Shown here piece after piece: positions 35,895-45,631 of a stretch of 64,000 bases of DNA. A program made the translations under genes and the position numbers. The stretch is taken from positions 3,348,001 through 3,412,000 of the forward strand of contig NZ_CP033068.1 of the NCBI RefSeq assembly GCF_003668995.1. Direction: 5' to 3'. The notes under the pieces are model-generated. The model was not told the origin of the DNA. It was given only the letters and a program-made list of their open reading frames with translations, and made no database searches. This DNA is from Flavobacterium sp. 140616W15. GTDB lineage: Bacteria; Bacteroidota; Bacteroidia; Flavobacteriales; Flavobacteriaceae. The stretch's first letter is position 1; each line of letters opens with the position of its first letter.

Positions 35895-36868
35895 TTATTT
35901 AGTCATGATAATCTCTTTTGTTGGAGAACTTGCCATATGCGTCACCGCAGGCAAAAATTCTTGAATAAATGAAGTCATATGTGGTACATCCATCACTTTA
36001 AATTCATCAGAAACATGATGGTAGAACTCAAAGTTTTCGAAATCAAATGTACTTATAGATTGGCAAGGAGCATTAAATGCTTCGTAAAAAGGAAAATTAT
36101 CTGATCTGAAAAACAATTTGTATTCGGCTTCTTTGGGTAAAAACCCAATAGTTTTATCTCCAGTATATTCATTGATTTTTGTTGCCATATTCGATTTATC
36201 AAAACCTGTAATATAAGCTAAAAAATCACGCTTCATTGGCACACCAATCATTTCGATATTTAACTGAGTATATAAATTAAAGTTTTGGCTTTTAAGTTTT
36301 TTAGCCAAATGTTTAGAACCCAAAAGTCCCTTTTCTTCTCCTGCAAAAAATACAAATAACACACTTCTTTTATTCGATTTCGTTTGACTAAAATACTTAG
36401 CCATTTCAGCAACTGCTACAACTCCAGACGCATCATCATTAGCACCATTATTTATAAAATCGCCATTAAGCCCTTTTTTATCAATACCAATATGATCATA
36501 ATGTGCACTTAAAATCACAAATTCTTTTTCAAACTAGGATCTGTTCCTTCTAAATATCCAACTATATTATATGCTGGAGCTTTAAACGTAGATAAAGTAT
36601 CTCGATAAGAAGAAAAATAAGGTTTCACATTATTACTCTTAAAAAAATCTTCTAGATAAACAGCTGCTTTTTCAATTCCTTTTGTTCCAGTTTCCCTACC
36701 TTCTAATTCATCTGAGGAGAGATATTTTAAAGCCGAAGATACTTCACTCTCTTTTACTTTATAATCAATTACTAATTTTGGATTTGACTGCGTTGCTTCG
36801 ATTGCAACTTGTGTATTGGTTTTACACGCAAAAAAAATAAACGGAAATAAAAAGAATAGTTTTTTCAT
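35895..36868 (-). pseudogene. M28 family zinc peptidase, broken by a frameshift
   Basis: The first frame (36868-36515) has a lipoprotein-like signal (FFLFPFIFFACKTN), then SALKYLSSDELEGRETGTKG. The second (36518-35895) holds the metal ligands: SAHYDHIG, NDDASG, GEEKGLLGS and YHHVSDE. Together they make a complete ~324-residue M28 aminopeptidase. The break is at a five-T run 36525-36529 on the + strand; one more base joins SLKKEFVILSAHYDH. With all ligands intact, an assembly error is likely. Members trim N-terminal residues from peptides outside the cytoplasm. Confidence 0.82.
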
Positions 36869-36886
36869 TACTGTGGTTTGATTTAG

Positions 36887-37540
36887 CTAAGTTTTAAGCT
36901 TTACATTAAAATATTTATTATACACTTTAAAAGTCTGAACACCTGCCAAGACAATGAAAAACAACGGAATAAGAATTGACATCACATAGTTAAAAACATA
37001 TAATGTATTCTTAAAAATGAGTTGCAATATTAAAATAAGGCTTAGCATTCCTAAAAAAACTCCAATTAAAGTTCCTGCAATATAATAATATTTATAATTC
37101 TTTTCTATAGAAATAAAATTCTCATTTATTAAATACAAATTCCACCCAGTCCAGAAAGGCAATTGCAAAAAATTAAAACAATTAAGTAAAACTCCAATAA
37201 CAAAAGGAGAATACATTATATATTTCTCTATGTAACTATCGTTATTTATAGTTGTATCAGCATGAGCATAAAATGAATAAGACAGAATCAGCATGAAAGC
37301 AATTGCAAAAAAGTCTATCCCTTTCATTAATTTTCTATTATTCACCAGCTGTTTTGCAAATAATAGCGTAAAGTAAATAACGAATGATTCTACAAAAATG
37401 ATCCCTAACAGAAACAAAAACAAATTATGAAATCCTGTTTTATTATAGATTTCAAATCCAACTAAGTTTAGATATCCAAGCGGAATTGAGCCTAAAAAAC
37501 TAACCACAAAACCTACCGAAATATTCTTAATCCGTTTCAT
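36887..37540 (-). CDS. LysE-like membrane protein
   Basis: 217 residues with about six hydrophobic segments; the N-terminus ISVGFVVSFLGSIPLGYLNLVGFEIY resembles LysE/RhtB amino-acid exporters. Other segments: FLFLLGIIFVESFVIYFTLLFA, LIGVFLGMLSLILILQLIF, MSILIPLFFIVLAGVQTF. A role as an exporter is inferred. It follows the ATP-grasp gene with a gap of 4 bases and precedes the M28 gene. Confidence 0.75.
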   Translation of the reverse strand: MKRIKNISVGFVVSFLGSIPLGYLNLVGFEIYNKTGFHNLFLFLLGIIFVESFVIYFTLLFAKQLVNNRKLMKGIDFFAIAFMLILSYSFYAHADTTINNDSYIEKYIMYSPFVIGVLLNCFNFLQLPFWTGWNLYLINENFISIEKNYKYYYIAGTLIGVFLGMLSLILILQLIFKNTLYVFNYVMSILIPLFFIVLAGVQTFKVYNKYFNVKLKT

Positions 37541-37544
37541 CGTT

Positions 37545-38579
37545 TCAAAAATTTACGATTTTATTACTTTGTGCCAAGTGCAATCGATATTCATTTATTC
37601 CAGTTTTATAAGCCAAATACGGCACTCCTTTTTGGTGATTTGCAATACTTATTTCATACATATAAGTAATATGTCTCGCGAGTTCTTTCCATGCAAACCA
37701 TAAGGAATGCTTTGGGTCATAAATATGCGTTGGTTCACTCGCTGCTCCATTTAATTCAACAATCGAAAAGTTTTCTCCTCGTTCTAATTCTTCTAAACTA
37801 TTGTACATGATATCAAATCTCCCAAAATAAAACTCTGGAATTTGCATACAAATAGCATTAATTGTTTGAGTAAGTTTAGGAGTAATCCAGTGGCTTCCAT
37901 CTAAAAATTTTGCCCCTCTGGCATGGTTCCCAAAAGGCATTAAATTAAGCTGTTCACCTGTAGACAAAACTCGTTGTAATGATGTACCGTATTCTTTTCT
38001 TAAAGCATCAAGTTGTAGCTTATATCTAGGAACTTCATTTATTAACTCTTCGATAGTTGCAACGCCATTACCAATGACTATCAGAAATTCTTTAGAAACA
38101 ATTCCTGTAATTTTACCTGTTTTATCATTGGGGTGACGAACATAGAATATTCCAATTTCATTTTCAAATGGAATTATATCCTGCAATAAAAAATCAAAAT
38201 TTGCTTTTGTCGCATATTCCTTCAACTCCTCAACAGATTTAATTTTTTTCACACCTGAGCCTCGTAACCCTATATCTGGTTTTGCGATTAATGGAAACCG
38301 AATTCCTTTTTCTACAATTGCAGCTACAATATCTAACAGAACAGATTTCTCCTTAATTAAAACAGTTTTAGGATAATATTTTTTTGGAATCAAATCATAA
38401 ATTGCTTTTTTGCTTTCCATCATAAATCCACCGTTTTTAATTCTTGGATTAGATGCATTAAAGAAAAATATTGACTTTGCTTTGATGGCATAAAAACCCC
38501 AAAGAAAATAAATAGGTATATACAAAATCTGAAATGGCCAATATTCCCAATTGCCGATTTTATGAAAAAACAGTTTCAT
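37545..38579 (-). CDS. ATP-grasp family protein
   Basis: 344 residues. ATP-grasp signature regions: FPLIAKPDIGLRGSGVKKI (nucleotide-binding lysine and glycine loop), FDFLLQDIIPFENEIGIFYV, and FDIMYNSLEELERGENFSIVELNGAASEPTHIYDP (metal-binding Glu/Asn). The N-terminus is aromatic-rich with one hydrophobic segment. Family members join a carboxylate to an amine or thiol; this one's substrate is unknown. It lies between NRDE and LysE-like genes in the minus-strand operon. Confidence 0.85.
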   Translation of the reverse strand: MKLFFHKIGNWEYWPFQILYIPIYFLWGFYAIKAKSIFFFNASNPRIKNGGFMMESKKAIYDLIPKKYYPKTVLIKEKSVLLDIVAAIVEKGIRFPLIAKPDIGLRGSGVKKIKSVEELKEYATKANFDFLLQDIIPFENEIGIFYVRHPNDKTGKITGIVSKEFLIVIGNGVATIEELINEVPRYKLQLDALRKEYGTSLQRVLSTGEQLNLMPFGNHARGAKFLDGSHWITPKLTQTINAICMQIPEFYFGRFDIMYNSLEELERGENFSIVELNGAASEPTHIYDPKHSLWFAWKELARHITYMYEISIANHQKGVPYLAYKTGINEYRLHLAQSNKIVNF

Positions 38580-38590
38580 CTTTTATAGTT

Positions 38591-39301
38591 TTAAATTGTA
38601 ATAAATGATGTTAGGTAGTCGAGATTTATAATTAAATCATAATACCCTAGCGTCACTTTATTCTTTTCGACTACAGCTTGAGTAATACTCAATGTTTTTA
38701 ATTTGTTGTCACGATTAATAACTAATCCGTTTTCATTATTATCTTTTTCAGTGTATCTATGAAAGTCTAGCATTTCTGATGCTGAAATTTCATCTTTACC
38801 TGTTAAGAATGAAGCAAACCAGCTGGCTCTTTTCTCTCTTATTTCTTCTGAATATAGAGTAACAGAAGACCAAATATGATTTTCATTCGCATTCAACTCT
38901 ATCGTTTCTTTTTGAAAACCATCCCAACGCAACTGAAAAAGCTTGTTTTTCTCATATAAAACCAATGTAAAAGGTTCAATATTTTCTAAATTTATTACAC
39001 TCCAAAAGTCTTTTGGTGATTTGTGTTCTATAATATCCAAAACAATTAATCCACGACTTTTTCGATAAGGTAATTTAACTTCATGTTTTACTGAAGCACC
39101 ATTTAAGAGCACCAAAGCTGTTCCTTCATCGTCTACTACGTACCAAGTACCTCCTGCTTTTGAATCTTTTGGAAAAATCAAATGCTTCCCTTTTCTAATA
39201 TAATTCTTAGGCGGAATCGCACTAAGCCGCATCACTTTTTCATCCCGATTAGAAGTCAGAATAATTTTTCCTTTACTATTTACAAAAGTTACTGTACACA
39301 T
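38591..39301 (-). CDS. NRDE family (TANGO2-like) protein
   Basis: 236 residues. It begins MCTVTFVNSKGKIILTSNRDEKV, with the family's NRDE motif and a nucleophile-like Cys at position 2. GGTWYVVDDEGTALVLLNGA follows. Related proteins in eukaryotes affect Golgi organisation or haem transport; the bacterial function is not established. Its start overlaps the end of the DinB gene by 13 bases, which indicates translational coupling. Confidence 0.9.
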   Translation of the reverse strand: MCTVTFVNSKGKIILTSNRDEKVMRLSAIPPKNYIRKGKHLIFPKDSKAGGTWYVVDDEGTALVLLNGASVKHEVKLPYRKSRGLIVLDIIEHKSPKDFWSVINLENIEPFTLVLYEKNKLFQLRWDGFQKETIELNANENHIWSSVTLYSEEIREKRASWFASFLTGKDEISASEMLDFHRYTEKDNNENGLVINRDNKLKTLSITQAVVEKNKVTLGYYDLIINLDYLTSFITI

Positions 39302-39777
39302 TGTTTTCTATATTCGATTGTAGAACGTGCTACACCAAAATTTTTATCTAATACAACATTATCACACTGAAAAAGAGCCACTTTTATCAACGCTTGATGA
39401 TGGATGCAATGTTCTAAGTTGTACAATAACTCTCTATAATAATTACTCTGGATTCTGAACGTAAGACCATTAATATTCTGTTCCAAATAAATTATTTTAT
39501 TATCACTTTTTAAACCTGATTTTACATCAAGAACGAATTGTTTCGCAAATTGTATTTTCGTTTCAATGCATTTATCACGTTCTCTATTATCATAATTTAA
39601 AATACCAGAATCGTAACTATTTTCAAGACATTGAAACATTTCAAGAATATGTCGGATATGCTCCCCAATGCTTGAATCACTTAGAACTCCGTGAGGTTTT
39701 GAATATTCTTTATCCGACAATTGATCTAACAAATTTGTTAACTCATCTAAACTGTGCTTTATTGATTTTAATAACAT
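39289..39777 (-). CDS. DinB family protein
   Basis: 162 residues, four-helix bundle type: HSLDELTNLLDQLSDKEYSKP, SSIGEHIRHILEMFQCLENS (first metal-binding His), YREL-LYNLEHCIHHQALIKVAL (HCIHHQ, further His ligands). DinB proteins are metal-dependent thiol transferases or hydrolases. Coupled to the NRDE gene (13-base overlap) and 7 bases after DoxX. Confidence 0.9.
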   Translation of the reverse strand: MLLKSIKHSLDELTNLLDQLSDKEYSKPHGVLSDSSIGEHIRHILEMFQCLENSYDSGILNYDNRERDKCIETKIQFAKQFVLDVKSGLKSDNKIIYLEQNINGLTFRIQSNYYRELLYNLEHCIHHQALIKVALFQCDNVVLDKNFGVARSTIEYRKQCVQ

Positions 39778-39784
39778 GACGATT

Positions 39785-40165
39785 TCATTTTAAAAGGGTA
39801 AGTATTTTATTTCTATTTAGATAAAGTAATCCCAAACAACAAATTAATGTAGTTAGAGCAAGCCAAAAAAGGAGCCCTCCATCACCTTTAACTTCAATTC
39901 CTAAAACAAATAAATGCGAAAGAATAGCACCAATCATAATACCACATCCGCCTAAAGCTCCTAGCCACGTTGTTTTAGGAATTAAAGTTAGAATCGCAAC
40001 AACCAATTCAGCAATTCCAGTTCCAATTCTTCCATAAGGTTCAACCTCTAAAGTCGAGAAAATATAAATACTCTCAGGTGCACCGGTAAACTTAAAATAC
40101 AAAGTCTGCAATAGAATTGCTGAAGCAATTATTCTTAGAATCCAAGCTATGTGTTTCGTTTTCAT
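39785..40165 (-). CDS. DoxX family membrane protein
   Basis: 126 residues with four membrane helices: HIAWILRIIASAILLQTLYFKFTG, IGTGIAELVVAILTLIPK, LGALGGCGIMIGAILSHLFVLG, LFWLALTTLICCLGLLYL. DoxX proteins are inner-membrane and often oxidation-stress related. It follows the YHS gene by 6 bases in the operon. Confidence 0.88.
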   Translation of the reverse strand: MKTKHIAWILRIIASAILLQTLYFKFTGAPESIYIFSTLEVEPYGRIGTGIAELVVAILTLIPKTTWLGALGGCGIMIGAILSHLFVLGIEVKGDGGLLFWLALTTLICCLGLLYLNRNKILTLLK

Positions 40166-40171
40166 CCTTAA

Positions 40172-40630
40172 TTATTTATATATCCTCTTCCAATTATTCT
40201 CTGCTTTTGCTTTTAAATTTATTTCATCTTCATTCCATCTTTTCAAAGTATTATTAAAAAAAGCATTGTAAAATAAATAGAGTTTCTCATCAATGATTTT
40301 AAACGTTTCAGGATTTATTTTAACCTTATCTCCCGAATCTCCCATTGCAAAAGCGCACCATCCACCAAATTGTGGTTCAAATACCGTAGGATTTTTGATA
40401 AAAACATCTTTATTTGTAGCCGATGAGAATTTATAAGTAACTCCCATATAAGATGTTTTAAAATCATCTTTACCTTTTATAGCTTTATTTTGCTTAAAAT
40501 AAGCCACAGGATCATAACCTTGTATAGCAACTTTATTATCTAAATTAAACTGAGTAATTCTTTTCGCATCATTTTGTGAAAACATAGTAATCGATACTAA
40601 AACAAACACTATTGCAACTATCTTTTTCAT
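40172..40630 (-). CDS. Periplasmic YHS domain protein
   Basis: 152 residues with a signal peptide ending MFSQN. The YHS core YDPVAYFKQNKAIKGKDDF, VTYKFSSATNKDVFIKNP and FEPQFGGWCAFAMGDSG, with a Cys in the metal-binding region, suggests heavy-metal binding. Located between the thioredoxin-fold gene and DoxX, gaps of 6 bases each. Confidence 0.9.
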   Translation of the reverse strand: MKKIVAIVFVLVSITMFSQNDAKRITQFNLDNKVAIQGYDPVAYFKQNKAIKGKDDFKTSYMGVTYKFSSATNKDVFIKNPTVFEPQFGGWCAFAMGDSGDKVKINPETFKIIDEKLYLFYNAFFNNTLKRWNEDEINLKAKAENNWKRIYK

Positions 40631-40636
40631 CTTACT

Positions 40637-41233
40637 TTATTTTAAGTTTTTTGCAACTGCAACCAATAATTCAGTAGATATGCGGTGTTTAAAATCTGGT
40701 GCTATATATTCAAATTGAATCTCTCCTTCTTTATTTAAAATAAAGACTGAAGGTACTGGTAAGAATAACTTATTACCTCCATTAGAATGTACGTTTAAAA
40801 TTAATTTATAGTTTTCTGGAGCTTCAAAAACAATTCCCATTGCCTTTGCTAATTCTCCTTTGCTATCAGAAAGCAACAAATAATTCAGTTTATCTTTTTC
40901 TTCAGTGATTTTTAAATTATTAGACGAGTCAGAACTTATAGCGATAATTTGATATCCTAAATCCAATAGTTGTTTTTCGGCTTCAGCCAAAGCTGATAAA
41001 TGAGCATTGCAGTAAGGACACCACCCGCCACGATAGAAAACTAAAATTGTTTTCTTCTTTTTAAATAAATCTAAAAGAATAATATCTTTATTCTCTGATG
41101 ATTTTAAAGTAGTATTTGGAATTTTTTCACCTATTAATAAAGGTGAAATATCCGTTGCCAATTTGGGCATCATGCTTTGAGCATGTATTATTGAGCTTAT
41201 TGCCACTAAAGCAATGCAAATTATTTTTTTCAT
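40637..41233 (-). CDS. Secreted peroxiredoxin-like (AhpC/TSA) thioredoxin-fold protein
   Basis: 198 residues from MKKIICIALVAISSIIHAQS, a clear signal peptide, so I start at 41233 rather than the upstream Met at 41275. The active site is VFYRGGWCPYCNAHLSAL, a CxxC within a peroxiredoxin-like fold; GVVFEAP and FVFILNKEG follow. It probably reduces peroxides or disulphides in the periplasm. First gene of the operon with YHS and DoxX, 80 bases after the Crp/Fnr gene. Confidence 0.9.
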   Translation of the reverse strand: MKKIICIALVAISSIIHAQSMMPKLATDISPLLIGEKIPNTTLKSSENKDIILLDLFKKKKTILVFYRGGWCPYCNAHLSALAEAEKQLLDLGYQIIAISSDSSNNLKITEEKDKLNYLLLSDSKGELAKAMGIVFEAPENYKLILNVHSNGGNKLFLPVPSVFILNKEGEIQFEYIAPDFKHRISTELLVAVAKNLK

Positions 41234-41237
41234 AGTC

Positions 41238-41256
41238 TTACATTTTAATAATGTAA
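41238..41256. promoter_or_regulatory. Candidate regulator site TTACATT-N5-AATGTAA
   Basis: Perfect 7-base inverted repeat with a 5-base spacer, directly before the thioredoxin-fold gene start and next to the Crp/Fnr gene. Could be the regulator's binding site or a leader hairpin. Confidence 0.45.
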
Positions 41257-41313
41257 AGCTACTTCGGTATTGCAAACCAAAATGTCGGCTAGATTACAGT
41301 TCTAATAAAATAA

Positions 41314-41991
41314 TTATAATTTAGTAATATCCTGTATTATAATTTCTTTTCGATTGTAAATTAAAAGCTTATTTGTTTCTAATTCATTAATCAATTGAGT
41401 TGCCGTTTGTCTTGAAGTACAGATAATTTGAGCAATATCGTTTTGAGTTAAATAATTCTCGATTGTTACTAAGTTTCCAGCCTTCACTCCTTCTTTTTCA
41501 GCCCAATCTTTTAAGAACTGAATCAATCTCGTTCTGGCATCTTTAGAAATTAAGTTGGAGTAGTTATTTTTGATACGTTTCATCTTCAGCCCAACAAATT
41601 TTGTATATGATAGTGCTAAACTCGGATTTCGCAATAATAAATCCTCAAAATCCGACATTAAAAAACTACAAATAGAAACATCTTCTGAAAGCACTTTTGC
41701 ATATTCATTTGCTTCCTTATCAGTCTCTAAAGTCAGTTCACCAAACAGATCTCCTTTCTGAATAATATCTTTTATAGTTTCATTTCCTTGTTCATCGACT
41801 GCAACAATTTTGATATTTCCTTTCTTCAATAAGAAAATACGAGGCAAATCAGAAGAAGAGAAATAAATAATCTCCCCTTTTTCTGCTTTTTTAAAACCTG
41901 TAATGATACACAGTTGTTTTATTTGTCCATAACTTAATGTCCGGAACAATTTGTGATCACGCAAATACCAATATTTTAAATCTTCGTACAT
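41314..41991 (-). CDS. Crp/Fnr family transcriptional regulator
   Basis: 225 residues from MYEDLKYWYLRDHKLF; an upstream Met at 42042 would add 17 residues with no family match and overlap the terminator. The cyclic-nucleotide-like domain (IFLLKKGNIKIVAVDEQGN, DLFGELTLETD) is followed by the HTH (LTQNDIAQIICTSRQTATQLINELE). No Cys ligands for an FeS cluster are seen, so it is not a classic FNR. It is likely to control the downstream redox operon. Confidence 0.9.
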   Translation of the reverse strand: MYEDLKYWYLRDHKLFRTLSYGQIKQLCIITGFKKAEKGEIIYFSSSDLPRIFLLKKGNIKIVAVDEQGNETIKDIIQKGDLFGELTLETDKEANEYAKVLSEDVSICSFLMSDFEDLLLRNPSLALSYTKFVGLKMKRIKNNYSNLISKDARTRLIQFLKDWAEKEGVKAGNLVTIENYLTQNDIAQIICTSRQTATQLINELETNKLLIYNRKEIIIQDITKL

Positions 41992-42043
41992 AATATCCAA
42001 TCTAGGATTGTAAATGTAATTAATTTTAAATTTTAAAAACAAA

Positions 42044-42074
42044 ACCCTTTCGAAGTCATATTATCGAAAGGGTC
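42044..42074. terminator. Terminator after acyl-CoA dehydrogenase gene
   Basis: AACCCTTTCGA pairs with TCGAAAGGGT around AGTCATATTA; T-rich sequence follows on the minus strand. Confidence 0.8.
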
Positions 42075-42098
42075 GTTGATCTTAATTAAATTAAAAGA

Positions 42099-43241
42099 TT
42101 ATCCAGCAATAACTGCTCTTGAAATTACTATTTTTTGAATTTCTGAAGTTCCTTCATAAATCTGAGTAATTTTTGCATCACGCATAAAACGTTCTACATG
42201 ATATTCTTTTACGTATCCGTTTCCACCATGAATTTGCACAGCCTCTACTGCAGTATCCATTGCCACTTGCGAAGCAAATAATTTAGCCATAGCACCGCTT
42301 ACATCGTAATTGTTATGTTGATCTTTATCCCAAGCTGCTTTCATACAAAGATGACGGGCTGCTTCAATATTTACCGCCATATCTGCTAATTTAAAAGCGA
42401 TTGCTTGGTGGTTGCAAATTTCAGTTCCAAAAGCTTTACGCTCTTTTGAATATTTAAGTGCTAATTCATAAGCTCCAGAAGCTATTCCTAATGCTTGAGA
42501 AGCTATTCCGATTCTTCCACCTGCTAAGGTTTTCATAGCAAACTTAAATCCAAATCCATCTTCACCGATTCTGTTTTCTTTTGGCACTTTTACATCACTA
42601 AACATTAATGAATGCGTATCTGAACCACGAATTCCCATTTTTTGCTCCTTAGGACCAACAGAGAAACCTGGCATATCTTTAGTCATGATTAAAGCATTTA
42701 TTCCTTTATGCTTCAATTCTGCATGAGTTTGTACAATTACAATATATACTGAAGCAGTGTTACCATTAGTAATCCAGTTTTTTGTACCGTTTACCAAATA
42801 ATGGTCACCCATATCAATTCCTGAAGTCTTTTGTGATGTAGCATCACTTCCTGCTTCTGGCTCGCTTAAGCAAAAAGCACCGTGAATTTCTCCCGAAGCT
42901 AATCCTGGTAAATATTTTTGTTTTTGTTCTTCGGTACCAAAAGCTTGAAGTCCCCAACAAACTAATGAATTATTTACCGACATAACTACAGAAGCCGAAG
43001 CATCAACTTTCGAAATCTCTTCCATTGCAATTACGTACGAAGTCGTATCTAAACCACTTCCTCCGTATTTAGGATCTACCATCATTCCCATGAATCCTAG
43101 TTGTCCCATTTTTTTTATTTGTTCCGTAGGGAAAATTTGCTTTTCGTCTCTTTCTATCACACCTGGCAATAATTCGTTTTGAGCAAAATCTCTAGCGGCT
43201 TGTTGTATCATTAAGTGCTCTTCGGTAAGATTAAAATCCAT
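42099..43241 (-). CDS. Acyl-CoA dehydrogenase
   Basis: 380 residues, full length, FAD-dependent. Motifs: AFCLSEPEAGSDA (FAD binding), WITNGNTASVYIV, RKAFGTEICNHQAIAFKLADM, VQIHGGNGYVKEYHVERFMRDAKITQIYEGTSEIQ (C-terminal signature with catalytic Glu region). It oxidises an acyl-CoA at the alpha-beta bond, probably short or medium chain. Monocistronic. Confidence 0.96.
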   Translation of the reverse strand: MDFNLTEEHLMIQQAARDFAQNELLPGVIERDEKQIFPTEQIKKMGQLGFMGMMVDPKYGGSGLDTTSYVIAMEEISKVDASASVVMSVNNSLVCWGLQAFGTEEQKQKYLPGLASGEIHGAFCLSEPEAGSDATSQKTSGIDMGDHYLVNGTKNWITNGNTASVYIVIVQTHAELKHKGINALIMTKDMPGFSVGPKEQKMGIRGSDTHSLMFSDVKVPKENRIGEDGFGFKFAMKTLAGGRIGIASQALGIASGAYELALKYSKERKAFGTEICNHQAIAFKLADMAVNIEAARHLCMKAAWDKDQHNNYDVSGAMAKLFASQVAMDTAVEAVQIHGGNGYVKEYHVERFMRDAKITQIYEGTSEIQKIVISRAVIAG

Positions 43242-43858
43242 AGTATTATAAAATAAAAGTTGCTTTTTGTTAAAAAAATATATTCAAAGGTAATTTTTTA
43301 TACTGAAATTTTCAATATTGGCAAGCATTTTTGAGTAAGGAAAACAGCTCACTATATCGTTATCGTAATAATATCAAGGACTTTGCTTCAAAACAACTTT
43401 TCAGTAATAATTAATTTTACGTTAATACGCGCCAAATTAGCTTTCGAAATACTTAAAACACAACCATTTTTTGCATAAAAAAACTACGTCCTTTCTATAA
43501 AAATACTCAAAAATCACATCAATTCAAAAATAACAAAAGACTACTCTAGATAATTCCACTTCATAACCAATCTAGAATTTATTAATAATATGATTTTTCT
43601 CGTAACAACATATCGAAAGTAATTAGTAAAAATACGATTCAATACTTTATAGAAATATAAGTTTGGAGAAAGACAGAAGTAGATCTGAAGGATTATATTA
43701 CTAAAACACCAATATTAGTAAGCCACTAATAACCAAATAGGTAGTTTTCAAATGGACATTTTCTTACACAAGAGATTTTCTCAATAAAAACACTATTTTT
43801 TTTTAAAAAAGACAGGAAATAAAAGTATTTTTGCTAAAACTGCACAAATAACATAAAT
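43242..43858. other. 617-base intergenic region
   Basis: AT-rich region with no convincing ORF on either strand. A -7-like TATTTTTG box is at 43826-43833, 26 bases before the first chalcone-isomerase-like gene. I see nothing else. Confidence 0.6.
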
Positions 43859-44434
43859 ATGAGAAATTATTTACTATTACTTATTGTAATTTTAGTGTTA
43901 CCATTTTCAAGCGTTACAGCTCAAAAATCTTTTAATATTGATGGTGTTGTAGTACCTAGAACAATGCAATTTCAAAGTAAAACCTTATCATTAAATGGTG
44001 CTGGTGGTAGATCAAAAATGTGGTTAGAAGTATATGTTCAAGCTTTATATTTATCCCAATTGAGTCAAGATCCCCAATTTATTATTGATAGTGACACCGA
44101 AATGGCTATTCGAATCGAAATTACTTCATCAATGGTATCGTCTAACAAATTAACAAAGGCAATGAATAGTGGTTTCGAAAAATCAGCTGGAGACAATTTA
44201 GAAGCATTACGTCCCAGAATCGAACAATTTAAAAGTTACTTAAGTGACGAAATAACACAAAAGGATGTTTTTAAACTTATATATTCTCCAATTGATTCGT
44301 CTGTATGGGTATTCAAAAATGATATTTTAAAGGGAAAGGTAGAAGGATTTGATTTCAAAAAAGCGCTCTTCGGAATTTGGTTATCTGATAAACCTGCTGA
44401 TGAAAAATTGAAAAATCAATTATTAGGAAAATAA
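43859..44434 (+). CDS. Chalcone-isomerase-like secreted protein, copy 1
   Basis: 191 residues with a signal peptide (VLPFSSVTAQKS). The core VVVPRTMQFQSKTLSLNGAG, MWLEVYVQALYLSQLSQD, AIRIEITSSMVSS and the C-terminal KKALFGIWLSDKPADEKL match the chalcone-isomerase-like family of secreted bacterial proteins. It is not known to be an isomerase. First of four tandem paralogues; most like copy 4 in the SSMVSS segment. All four share the terminal LKNQLLGK. Confidence 0.9.
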   Translation: MRNYLLLLIVILVLPFSSVTAQKSFNIDGVVVPRTMQFQSKTLSLNGAGGRSKMWLEVYVQALYLSQLSQDPQFIIDSDTEMAIRIEITSSMVSSNKLTKAMNSGFEKSAGDNLEALRPRIEQFKSYLSDEITQKDVFKLIYSPIDSSVWVFKNDILKGKVEGFDFKKALFGIWLSDKPADEKLKNQLLGK

Positions 44435-45056
44435 TTTTCAATACTATCTAGTTTAAAATATCAAACAAATTATTGAACAATATTGTAATAGAAAAAGAAC
44501 AGTAAAGAAAATTTTTCTAAGACATACTAACTAAAATAATTATACTAACCAGCTTTAATTTTTAATCTAAAATTATTTCCAAAAAGACAAAAACCATATT
44601 TGTAAGACAAAATAACAATTAAATATTTTTTTCGTATTTTTTTTATTACAAATTATTTGTTAAATTTAAATATACCCAAGCTCAAAAATAAAACTGGCTT
44701 CGCTACCTATTAGCGAAGCTTTTTTTATGGCTAAAAGAGTAATCCTAAATACAAACTCATTTAACGATAAAAATCTAAATCCGTACATTAACTACTGATA
44801 ATAAGAATATTAATTCTAAAAAAAACAATATTCTAATGCACAATCTACAAAACAAAAAAATTTAAATAAAAAAATGATATAGAAAAAGTAACTTCTCACT
44901 AGCAAAACAACAATTATATAAAACACTGATTACTGGTAAGTTAAACAAAACTAAAAATTCTATAAAGGTTAAGATATTTGAGTTAAAAATAAGTATATTC
45001 ATATAAAAACACACAATTAAACATATTTTTGTAAGAAATAAGATAAATTACAAAAT
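44435..45056. other. Intergenic region between copies 1 and 2
   Basis: About 620 bases, AT-rich, without an ORF. It holds a terminator-like hairpin at 44697-44726 (GCTTCGCTA-CCTAT-TAGCGAAGC and seven T) and a -7 box TATTTTTG at 45024-45031. Confidence 0.65.
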
Positions 45057-45631
45057 ATGAAAAAAATTTAACGTTACTTATACTAATTTCTACTTTGCAA
45101 TTCGCAACTATTTCCGCACAAAAAACTTTTACCGTAGAGAGTGTTGTACTACCAAGAACAATCCAATTTAAGAATACAACTTTATCATTGAATGGTGCTG
45201 GTGGAAAATCAAAAATCTGGTTAGGATCATGTGTACAATCATTGTATTTATCACAGTTGACTCAAGATCCTGAATATATTATAGATGGTGATATTGAAAT
45301 GGCAATCCGCATAGATATAACCTCTACGATATCACCTTCAACCAAATTAACAAAACTAATATATGACCATTTTAAAAAATCTGCTGGAAATAATCTTGAA
45401 CTCTTGAGATCGAGACTAGAAGAATTAGATAATATACTTAGTGGGGAAATGAGACAAAAAGATGTTTTTAAATTTATTTACTCTCCTATTGATCCTACTA
45501 TATTTGTCTATAAAAACGATGTATTAATAGGGGAAATTCAAGGGACTCATTTCAAAAAAGCCTTTTTCGGAATTTGGCTATCTGACGAAGCTGCTGATAA
45601 AAAATTGAAAAATCAATTATTAGGAAAATAA
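45057..45631 (+). pseudogene. Chalcone-isomerase-like secreted protein, copy 2, frameshifted in the signal peptide
   Basis: From ATG 45057 the frame stops after four codons (ATG AAA AAA ATT TAA). One more T in the run at 45067-45069 would give a full signal peptide ILTLLILISTLQFATISAQ joined to the intact mature part (TFTVESVVLPRTIQF, SLNGAGGKSKIWLGSCVQSLYLSQ, FFGIWLSDEAADKKLKNQLLGK). A TTG start at 45095 could make a cytoplasmic version without signal. Closest to copy 3 (both share SPSTKLTKLIY-like text). Either a decayed copy or a homopolymer error. Confidence 0.75.
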
